Shown here piece after piece: positions 23,301 through 35,300 of a DNA stretch of 64,000 nucleotides. Numbering within the stretch: the stretch's first letter is position 1; every line of letters starts with the position of its first letter. Below the pieces are notes generated by a model, which saw only the letters and a list, made by a program, of their open reading frames with translations, made no database searches and was not told where the DNA came from. The translations under genes and the position numbers were made by a program. The DNA is taken from assembly GCF_905115235.1 (NCBI RefSeq), contig NC_051854.1, positions 24,836,001 to 24,900,000 of the forward strand. Reading direction: 5' to 3'. Source of the DNA: Hermetia illucens (lineage: Eukaryota > Arthropoda > Insecta > Diptera > Stratiomyidae).

Positions 23301-26300
23301 TTGATCAGCTTGTTGAGCTCCGTTGTATAATCTCTTCTGTCTGTGGAGCGTTGAAAGTATGTCGATACAATCGTTACATTAGATGTTACGTTAGCTTTTT
23401 GAACAATGGTAATATTCATGTCTGTTTGATAGTGAACTTTACGGAAAGTTGTAGCCGGATAGGCAAGTGTAACAGGAGTTAAGATTGATTTTGATGATAT
23501 CAATACTATTTCAGCTGGCAAAAAACTCAAGGGGGGATTTATTTCTTAGAAGATTTTGGACGTTGTATTGGATAATACGGACCATTAATCAGGTTAACGA
23601 AATGAAGATTACTATTTATGTTAAGTGTGTCAAAGCCTCCCTTGAGGTTGTTAACAGCGTCGTGTGTCTACTGGCCGCCCGATGAGGAGCCGATTCGTTT
23701 CAGGGTTTTTAGAACTTTGGTAACTAGTCTCTGATAATCAGAAACGATGAAGTATGAGCGGTTGTTGAAAACGGCTTTGAGACGTTTTGATTCTGGGAGG
23801 AGGGGGAGTTCCGAGTTGTGCTCCTTCGATGAGTTTGAGAAAGCCTTGTTGACTTTATGAATTGACGTGGTTTGGATGGTGGTGATGGACTAATCGAAGG
23901 TAGTCCTGCCACTTCTGACAGGAGTGGTCCCTACAATTGTGCCCCTGACTTCCACATAAGAGACAAGTTACTTCATGGCAGGCTTCTTCACATTTGTCTT
24001 CTTTGCCATAACTTGGGTATCGTTCCACTTTTGATTTGCAGAGGTTTGGGGTGTGGCCCAGGCGCTTGCATTTGTAACATTGCCTGGTTCGAGTGTATAA
24101 AAGAACGATGTGCTTTGGTATGAACTCTTGGGGATTATCGGGGTATCTTCTCTCGCGTTCCGAGGCGTCACCACTCAGAATCTCGACTTCGATGAAAACT
24201 AGTGGCACTCTTTTGATGATACCGAACCTGAATAGGAACTTCTGGGGAATGAATGGTTTTAGGAGCAGGGCATTGATTTTTGGGTTTTCAACCAAGGAAT
24301 TGGAGTAATCCCCCTTGTAAAAAAAACACGTTTACGCGAGCAAAATCAAACTTTTTTACGTCTACGATGCTTTTGATGATAAGTCTCCTGGGAACGTTAG
24401 CGACCATGAGATGGTAATCCTTTTCGAGACCGATGTCAGCAACTCTCCTAAATTTACTGCTGTTCGTAAAGCCCAACTGACTTTATGGCCGGCTCTGTGC
24501 CCGAACAATGTGCTGTGGAAATTGCAGAAATCCACAATCCTCCCAACATTATCGTTACGGTCGGCAAGACCATGGATTTCTATCATATATCTGAGAAAGG
24601 TGTTGTCAGAGCCCACCTTGCCATTGAGTTCATCCATCAAGATCACAATGTCATCTCCAGAAAGTCGTCTCTGAATTGCTCGTAGAAAACATTCTCCTCC
24701 ACTATATCGGAAGTTTCCGGTGGTGTATAGCACGCCACAATTACGGTGCTCCTTAACCTGGTTCGGAATCTTGCAGTCAGATTTGTCAGAGATCGGCTCC
24801 CAGATCAAGAAAGCGTGTCTTGCGTTAGCCATCACTCAAGAGCAAGTATTTTCAAGAGATTAGATTTTCGTCTGCTACTTGTAGTCCAGCCTAAAATTAA
24901 TAGACAAGGGATAGCTTTCTCCAAACTACAATTTTTGGTTTTTACGTTTAAAACCCAAAATTGTGGTTTGGAGAAAGCTACCCCTTGTCTAATAGTCGAG
25001 AATTCTCGAAGTAACTTGAAATGCATTGAGCCATCGATCTATTTCCGAAAATTCTATACACTCTCTTCAGAATTCCTCCGGAACCAAAGTGGAGTTTTGA
25101 GCCTGACGATGAAGAAGATTGTTTCGACGAGTACTGTACCTGCTGCTCACACTGCGCCGTGGAGTTGTGACCACAAATCGAACACATTCCTTGACGGCAG
25201 GCAGAATTGTGCCGGTGCATGTAATAAAGCGGTCATGCTGCACAGTCACGTGCTCGTGTTGTGCAGAACGCTCGACGGATGATAGCTTTCTGGTAAGTAA
25301 GTACAAGACAATAAAGTTCTTACGCTTTCCTCACCTAAACGATAGCCTCGAAGATTTTGTCTCCTCGATCGCGACACTCAAGGTACAAATTCTCTGGCTA
25401 CACGTACACGGTTGCGACAATGTCAACCATATATAAGACAGGTGTAGTTTTGTACATGACGTGGGGAATTGAAAGATCGAGAAGTTCTCCTTTCTAACAT
25501 TCTCTAGCAAAGAGGTGTGCAAACTTTGATGGGACATGTCGTTCAAACTGGCCCTACATGCTGACGGACCAGAACGATCAACTTTTGGCACTTCTTCGTT
25601 TTTGAGGTATCTCTGGCCCGCATGGTCGTGAGAGTATCTTTTAAAGATGTCAAAATGACACAGGGACAAATTACAATATTGTGGAAATATTTGTGATAAA
25701 AAAAATGCTAAAGGCATTTAATAAGGAACCATTTGGGTTGCACTAATAACTGATAAGTTCTGGCGGCCCACATAAATTATCTATGATGTACATTGAGCTG
25801 AGAAGGATAAACCATGTCAGATATTGGATATCCTATCTTTCAAGGAAATCAGCAGACATTTGTTTGCTTGTCGAGAAAGGATGAAATGAGCTTTTATAAC
25901 TTATGGACTCTGCAAGCAGAACTTCACCTCGCCATGAGGACTCAAACTACGTGTTATGTGGATATGCTAGCTATCATTAGGTGAACATGAAACAATTGCA
26001 TTTTCCCTGTAAGGCAGTTTCAATGCAAATAAATCTCTGTCGGGATATTGTAAACACCATGACCATGAGGGTGTTGTTCACTACAGAAGTCGCTCAGAAA
26101 GGCAGAACTTATCTAAGTACTATATCCAAATTCGATACGGCGAAAGTACTCTAGATATCTGATTAGTGCCGAATAGAGGGAAATTAAATTTCAAATGCCT
26201 TAACAAGAAAATTAAATTTTTCTTACATCCACGCCCGGGGCCACCAGTGGAAGATCCATAGCACTTGCAAATGTGGCTATCACTAACTAGGAAAAGACTT

Positions 26301-29300
26301 ACCACCAGCACCAAATGTCGCTAAATAAATCAAACATTCTTGTCATTTGGCAACAAATAAACTTATCGCATAGTTTGCCTGGGCAAAAAGCCAAGCATAT
26401 GCAGAAGTATTGTAGCCATTTTGTGTGACACACTTCGGTTTCAGCGAGTAGCACTTACAAAAATCGTACAGTTCGTAAACGAATCGGGGATATCCCGTCG
26501 GGTAAGCATCGATTAGACGGGACCGCAGCGGTTTCGTTCTCGGTTCTCTCTCACGCTATACATATATATGATCATGCCGAAAAACAGCTTATAATTTCTT
26601 AGGAATTTAGATCGTTATTTTCGGCCACTTTGGAGTTGAATTTAACTTCGGTATCACTTCTTCGAATTTAGCATCTAGACTTAGGACTCTTTTTGATTCT
26701 TGAAATGTTTGCTTTATGAAATTCAAATGATTAGAGTAGCTTTGTCTTCCTGAGAAACTGTATTATTCTGATTAATAAAGGCAACCTATTCTGTTTTTGA
26801 GTTATTTCAAACTATTCCCAGTAAAGCATCGCATCAATAATTCTGCAAATTAGCACCAGATCAAAGTAGAACACACTAACAATTCGACCTAACAGATAGC
26901 TTAGCTTACACATTTTCCAAATCTTCTGTAGAAAATCATGTATACTTAAGCAAATGTCGTCTCTTGCGAACTTGAACATCTGACAAATCATGAAAATCAT
27001 ATCTTAGCTGGGTGTCCTCATGTATTCCTCGGAGACTTGGGTTCTTAGAAAGAAAAATTGCGAACTCTTGGCCGCGTTCGAGAGAAGAATCCTCCGAAAA
27101 ATTTTTGGCCCCCTACATGAGGATGGACGATTCCGTAGCCTACATAATGACGGAATTTATGACCGATACCATGACCGTCAAGTTGTGGATAAAATCCGGC
27201 TCAATAGGTTACGGTGGGCGGGCCACTTAATCCGTATGGATGAGGATGATCCAGCCCGGAAAGTCTCTAAGGGCAACATCTGTGGTAGAAAAAGAAGACG
27301 AAGTAGACTTTGCCTGAGATGGAGCGATGGCGTAGGCCAGGACGCCAGGCAGCTTTTAGGGAAATCGAATTGGTGGACCTCGGCCTAAAACCAGGATGTC
27401 TGGAGTTCCTTATTAAGGCAGACCTAGACCGGATTCCGGTTGTTGCGCCGTTGATGATGATGATAGTTAAGTGGAAAATTAAGAGTCACATTTTTAATTA
27501 AAAGTGTCAAATTTATGTGAACATCGACATAAAATAATTCTTATGTTTGAAACACATCGAGCAAGAGATATTTCGCCCTGCAGAAACCCAACGGACAATC
27601 ACGTGGACATGCTGAACCTTAGAAACTTAAAACTAACAAAACCTTTACCGAATTAGAGTCGCTACGCCTCAAAAGTTCTCAGAATATTGTTAGTTGGAAG
27701 CAGCAATTAAGAGCAATATGTTACTTACAATTATAGCCCAAACTTGCAAACCTACAATTAATATTTTAGATGCATTTTGAATTTCCAGTTCATTATTGTT
27801 ATTTCTATTGCATTGGGTGAAGTTTTCCAGAAGCACCAGCAACACTTTTTTGCTGCCCGCTTGGTATTTCAACCCCAGCGGTTTGAAGCCAATGTATGTA
27901 TGTAAATCGCGATGTACATAATTTGCTTACAGACGAAAAATAAAAGAATGACAGCTTCCCGTACCGGGAATCGAACCCGGGCCTTCTGGGTGAGAGCCAG
28001 ATATCCTAACCACTAGACAATACGGGACATGTGTTCAGTTTAGCATTATGGCGTATTCGAATATGAACCAGAAATTCTATATTTATAACGACAATTTCAT
28101 TGATTCAGTAAACATTGCATGAAGAAAGAAATCTCAGAACTAATGAAGCTTCTTAAACCAGTCAGATGACGAGTAGAACATTTTTTTTATATCAGCTGAA
28201 GTCTTTTGTGTTATATTTTAGTAGATAGCAAAAAAATAGATTTTTTTCCAAAGAAGATTCATATTTAAATTTTATGAAGCAGTGATTGGAGATTGTAGAT
28301 TCATTTTTCTTGTGACTGATAATCATGCAATGGAAATACATACACAGTGCAATGCTATCGAATTGAGAGCATTAAGAAAATTTTGATAAAAGGGTGGGAA
28401 GGGAATGAATTTATTAAAATATTTTGTCCATCCACCTTTGCTCCAAATTATATGCTTTCAATTCTGCTCGGTATACTCTAAACATAAGATTCTATACATT
28501 AAGAGATAAGAGATTGTCCATCCATAATTCGCGAATATTTTGTGTTAAAGCTTTCTCCGTAGGGTTTTGCATCATTTAAAAACCTCTTGTTTTGAAACAC
28601 TCTAACCATTTTCAACTGGGTTGATATCAGGAGACTTAGCTGACCAAGGGAGAGCGGCGATGTTTCAACTGGACAGAAATGTCCGTTTGCTTCTATTCGT
28701 TGCTTAAATGGTAAAATATCGTCGGTTAAGATCTTTAAGTCTTACTGTTGGTTCTTGCTGCTTTCCATAGAGTGCAAGAGTCCACAATTTTTGTTCACTA
28801 CCACTCCCCAAACCAACACTGAAGTAGGGTGTTTAGCAGTTTCTTGAAGGGTGGTACTTTTCTGCGTAAGCTTGTCTAATGCTTCCAAAGTGGATTCATC
28901 ACTAACGAATTGGGAAACCGGAGGCTGGAGACTTGAAAGGTTTTGTGTATTTCTTATATAAAGACATTTAAATGACTACCCTTTTGCATGTATGCCCCCC
29001 CCTTAAATTCAACGTAAAAAGATGTAATTCACTGTATGCGTGAGTGAGCGTTCAAAGTTCCAACCTTTCCACAAAATTTGGTGCCAATCGCTATAATCGT
29101 CTCCGAGAAAAATGCGACAGACAGACAGACAGTAAACTGATTCGAATAAGGTTTTCTTTGAGCTAAAAAAACCAAAATTAGCCGTAGTAAGTTTTTGTAA
29201 TAGCAAATAATTTGAAATTGCTTTTCACCCAAGTCTTGCCGTTTTCTAGTCAGCTGCAGTGAATGTTTTGTATTGCTTTACGAAATTCAAACGGATTTTC

Positions 29301-32300
29301 TTCAACGCTTCTGATGAATTTTGGACTCGTTATGGGAAGATATGATTTTACACCAGCTTCACCACCTCGACGTTTCAATGTTCAAATGGATAAAAAGACC
29401 CTACGAGTCTCCATTTTTTTTTTGGATTTATTTAAAATTGACTTTGGGGCTCTCCAACAATTTTCGAACCACAAACCGTCCTACTTTCGCGCGATTTTGC
29501 TTTTGCCCTTACAGTACGACCGCTCTTTCCTTCATGGATATTTTTAGCATATGTAGAAACTACTCACACTTACCACCTTTAATCAGGCAATTTCTCGATA
29601 ACTATGCTGTTTAACCACAAATGGGAGAAGGGATGGCTCCTTTTTTGCTACTGGAATATTAGCTTTTTTACTACAACCTGAAGAAAGTGCACATCTTTTA
29701 AGCCTTGCCCGTAAAACTGTTCAAATATACTCGTATTGATTTGATAATTGATTTTAATGATGTCAAACGCATTGCAATGATGTCAAACGTTTTCACAATA
29801 AAAACCACCCGTTTTACCAATGTACGATAAAGCTACAAACCACGACACGCAACGATATTCTGTTTTATAAGTTTCTATTCATAGTTGCATTGAAATCAAC
29901 GGTGTTTATAATTCGCTGACACTGTACTGTACACTCACGGAAAGATAAATAATAACACATTTGTGTTCACCAAAAAAACTGATGAGATGGAATGGAACAT
30001 CAACAAATGATCTTGACAACCATCTGAAGGACGTTATCACAAACATCCTTAATCCTAGTCGCAAATCACAAGTCCTATACACCTCGATGCTCATTCTGCC
30101 GAGACAAAGAATGGGCATATTGGATCGATGGGTTGAATATTTTGATGAACTGTTAAAACAACCAAAATATCGGCAAGATGGAGGTACCGCCAATTGAAGA
30201 TGACGAACAAATGCTGCCACCACCAAGCATGGAAGAAACAGTCCGTGCAATTCAAGGAGCTTAAAAACCATAAGTCGCCAGGAGCCGATGGAGTTATACC
30301 GAATTGGTTAAATATGGAGGCGATCAACTACATCAACCGGTTCATTAACTTATGCTCAAGGTGTGGGACAGCGAATCAATGCCTGACGACTGGCAACGTG
30401 GCATTAGTCGTCCTATATATAAAAAGGGAAATATCATGCAGTGGAGCAATTATAGTTACTGAGTACCATCTATAAGATATTCTCCGCTATCTTGCTAGGC
30501 CAGATAGCCCCACATACCCACATACCCAGAACATCATCTGCGGCAAGTGATGGAAAAACTGTTAGAATTTGGACACTAGTTGCACCATCTTCGACTTTAA
30601 AGCCGCCTATGATTGCATAGCCAGGGTAAAACTGTACATGGCCATGAGAGAAATCGGTATCCCGACGAAATTGATAAGACTGATTAGGCTGACCCTGACC
30701 AATGTGCGAGGCCAGATAAAAGCAGTAGAATCACTCTCGAGACCATTGAACATCAACAACGATCTAAGACAAGGGGATGGCCTATCATGCGTCCTCTTTA
30801 ACCGGGCCCTGGAAAAAGTAATCTATAATGCAGATGTTAATGCAAGAGACACTATCCTCTCCAAGTCCACCCCACTACTGGCCTACGTTGACGATATTGA
30901 GATTATGGGAAGAACAACCTTAGATATACAGTTTACCTTCATCCAGATCGAGCAGGCGGTGCGATATCTCCGGCTGCACATTAATGAAGGCAAGACGAAG
31001 TACATAGTGGCAACGTCAGCACCAAAAACCAAAGAACCAACAACATTAAATCGCACTGGTCAAACGAGAAGAATAAAGATAGGAGACTACAACTTTGAGA
31101 TTGTTGAAGATTTCTCCTATCTAGGGTCGAAAATCACAAGCAATCTGCGCATTGTTTTTGGCTGCCAACAAAGTCTATTTCAGTTTATAAAAACTGTTTC
31201 GCTCGAAACGTCTCACCAAAGGTCAAAGTTCTTACTATACAAGAATATGATCTTGCCAATTCTTGTACATTTCTCTGAGACCTGGTTTCTTAGCAAAGCA
31301 TGAGAATGGACGATTCCGCAGCCTCTATAACGATGAAAGCTATGAGCGATACCACGACCATCTGGTTGTGAATAAAATCCGGTTCAACAGGTTGTGGTGG
31401 GCGGGTCGCCTAATCCGCTTGGGTGAGGTTGATCCTGCCCCCCGAGGCAGATCCTCAGATGCCTGAGATGGAACGATGGCGTAGGCTAGGATGCCAGGCA
31501 GCTTTTAGGGATATAGAATTGGTGGACCTCGCAAAGCCGAGTTCCTTATTAAAGCAAGCCTAGACCGGATACCGGTTATTGCGCCGTTTATGATGATGAT
31601 ACTCTCTTAAGTATTCTCATATTCAGCATTCATTCGATGTACCCAGCCCGTTGCAATTTTCGGGGAATCATCAAACTCCTGCTCGGTTTTCAATAAGTTC
31701 GTACAAGTACAAGTTCGCCAAATATCTGCCTAGTTTATGAACTCAAGTATCTTCAGTAAAATTCATCGTTTGTCGGCCAGATTTCATACCCGCAAAGCAG
31801 AGCTGTTTTTTCCAGGGCATTACAAAGGCGAAATTTGAACTGAATAGTACTCGGGAGTAGCTCGGGAGCTCATATTACCAGCATTAAGTTGATCTTCCAA
31901 TTCCGAAACCGGTTTGACATCTTCCAATAATATCGTCGGTATAAACGTTGAATCGCAACTACGATGATGACATCATGCGCGTAGACAACAGAAATCTTTC
32001 GGATCATATACTCCAGAGCAATGTTGAATAATATTGCCCATCGCCTTGCTTTAAATCATAATCTGTGTCGAAGCACAGCTTGTTGGCTGATTTTGTAGCT
32101 TTACTTCAACGATGGATACATTTTCCTTCTAATGAGTCTAATCAATTTCACTAGAAATTGGACAATATTCTGTAGAGTACGGAATGATCAACACAGACAT
32201 ATGTCTGTTTGAAGTCAACGAAAATTTGATGCACATCAATACTATATTTCAAACACTTCTCCAACATCTGCTCCACTGAGAATATCTAGTCGATCATTGG

Positions 32301-35300
32301 CTTTCCACCTTGAAATCCTCCCTGGTATACTTCAATAATAATTTCTGAGAAAGGTTCGAGCCTTCTCTTGATCATTTTTGACATCATTTTGTAACATGTA
32401 CAAAGCAATGATATCCCTCTATAGTTCTCGCAGGAGAGCATGTCGCTTTTTTTATAAAAAGGACAAATGATATTTTTAAGCCAATCTTCTTTGTCTTTAA
32501 AAGCTCCACAGATATTCCATCCACACCCGGCGGTTCGTTGTTTCTGGGTGTTTAAATCCATCCTTGACTTCTTCGAGTGTCTGTTCCTTCGAAGTACGGA
32601 AATTGTGTTGTGGCATTGAGTACCTCCTCGAAATATTGGACTCACTAATCTTTTATCTGCTGCATATTTCTCTTAAAATTTGGGCGACGAGCCATAACCG
32701 GGGGGCGCGAACAAAGCAGCGTTGGACTTCGGCAACCTTCGAATACCCCGCCTATCCGGCGACAGACGACACTCAACAGGGAACTTCTAGCACGGCGGCT
32801 CAGGCTAGATATGATGTGACACCGGGATCGCCGTCGATGTCATATCTAGGATACCGGTTGTTGCGCCGTTGATGATGATGATTCGTTTCTTCTGCATCTA
32901 GATTGCTGCCGGATGGTTTCCTCTGCAGCCGTATTGATTGCGTTTTTCAACTGACTCCACATCAATGTTATGGGCACTGTCGAAATTTGCCCCGCGGTGT
33001 GAACGCAATCAACGGTACTGGAGGAAGCTCGTTTTTCAATGTCACCAACTTGGTTGCACTTCTCATTTGGTGAAGCTCATATTCTCTTGTGGTTCCTGTG
33101 GTGAGGAAAACAAGTCGATGAAATTGTAATTTTTCTGTGCATTCCGAATTTTATGAACCTACTTCCTTTCTTGTTAGTTATATTGTGGAGACTATCGCCG
33201 TCAATAGTTGCACGGTGCACTAGCTCTTTTCCGTTCTTGAAATTGCTATCTTTACTATCTTCATGTGGTTGGAGGGCAGTGAATCAAATACTAACTCAAA
33301 GCGACTAAAGACTTCGGCGACATATATGTTGCCAAAGCAGGCGTACGACAACGTGGTTGGTTCGGGGGTGAGGCGCTATTTGCTTACCATATCTTACCAC
33401 GTCAGAAATCGCGTTGACTGGTCCAGTGGTTGATTTTGAGGCTGAGATTCTCTTTGCCTTCATCTAATTGCACCTGCATGTACTGTTCGGGGTGTCATTG
33501 GTGATTCGATGTTGAACAGATGCCGAAATTTCTTTGTTCTATCAGTTTTCTTCCTGTCAAAGGATACTGCTGCGCCTTATTGCGTGAATTTTGTTTCGTT
33601 AAATGCTTTCTACGCTTCCATCAGATGCTTGCCACATATTTGATAACTTGACTTCATATAAAGTCAAATCAATCAAATTTGAGATAGTTCCAAGTGAGAA
33701 AATTTCATCTTATGAACGAAAGTGAATTTTCAGTTATTTTCTGTGTAAACTAGGAACCATTTTTTCTAATATGTAGACTTCCTGATAAATGTTATGCCAC
33801 AACCATAAAAGAAATTTTGTAATTCCCGTCGACTTTGAACTTGACACTTATCTTTACAACAGTCGTTCTCTGAAATTGCCTAAGAAATAAATTAGGTTGT
33901 CTGATGCAATTCGTCCTTCAGCAAAGTGATAGCAGGGGCTAATTGGATGAACGACTGAATATTTACACTTCGGAAAGCCATTTGTGTTTACATACACGAT
34001 AAATTCAAATTGGAGCTGTTCGATGTGAACCATGGCTGTAATTCGCTTGTATTTTCGTTTCCTTTGTTTTGTTTCTTTTCTTCTACTTTTCTTCACAAAC
34101 AGTTGTTGGTAATTTTATTTTCTTCGTTCTCGCTTGCTAAGACGATTTATTTGCGAGTGAATTACATAAAATATGTGTCCGACATGAAGGAGAAATGAGT
34201 AGATACGAATATTAGACATTGTGAAATCTTCAAAAGAAATGATTTCATCCTTATTTCAGCGCACACTTGGGAATTTTGCAACTTCCATCTCGTGGACAAC
34301 ATTGTATCTAGTTTAAGGCCATTCAATCTTTTCAGAGGAAATCGTCTCACTAAGCTATTGAGACTCTTTGAGAGTATACTGTGAGAAATTGGAAGGTGAA
34401 ATGGAGACTTCCAGCTTGTGCAGTGTCCTTAATAAGGATGAGTCGGCCAAGTTGGGCTCTCTTAGAAAACCGGATGGTACTTTCACGAACTCTAGTGTTG
34501 AGTCTGTGCAGACTCTCTTGGAAGTACACCACCCGGGAGAACAGGTCTCAGAAGCGGGAAGAAGTAAATTGGCGATTTTTGCAAATCCTTCAACACGAAG
34601 GTGTTGCAAGGGGAATTGGGACACTGCGAGAGCGGTTGTTACCAATGAAAAAGCGACAACTGCTATACTATCATTTGAACTTCAAAGCACCTTTCATGGA
34701 TGGCATTTACGCAGCGATGCTAAAGGAGGGTATAGTGCATTTAGAGCAACTTCTAAAAAGTGTTTTTTGAGAATTGCTTGCTCTGAGCTACGTGCCTTCC
34801 TCTTGGCAAAAGGTGAAGGTAGTCTTCATACCAAAGCCTGGGAAATATGACTATTCAAATCCAAAGAACTTCAGGCAAATCAGCCTAACATCATTTTCGC
34901 TGAAATGTCTGAATGTCACATTCGCGAGAAGACGCTAAAGTCGCACCCCCTTAAAGGAAACTAATATGCTTACCAACGTAGAAAGTCCTGTGAGTGCTCT
35001 TCATTCTCCGGTTTCAATGATAGAAGATGCAACTCCAAAGGGTGAGTACGCGAGGGGGGGGGGGGGGGGGTGTTCGTGGACCTTGAAGGGGCTTTTGACT
35101 GTGCGCCCTTCCTAAGGCTCTGTGATGCCGCCAGAGAGCATAGTGTTTACGAAACTCTAATAAAGTGCATCTACGCTATGCTAACGCAGAGATTGTTGTG
35201 TGCTTAGGTGGGTGTTGGTCGTTAGTTAACAACGGAAGCGACAAAAGGCTGCCCTCAAGGATGTGTGCTACCGCCACTTCTAGGGAGTATACTGATCAAC

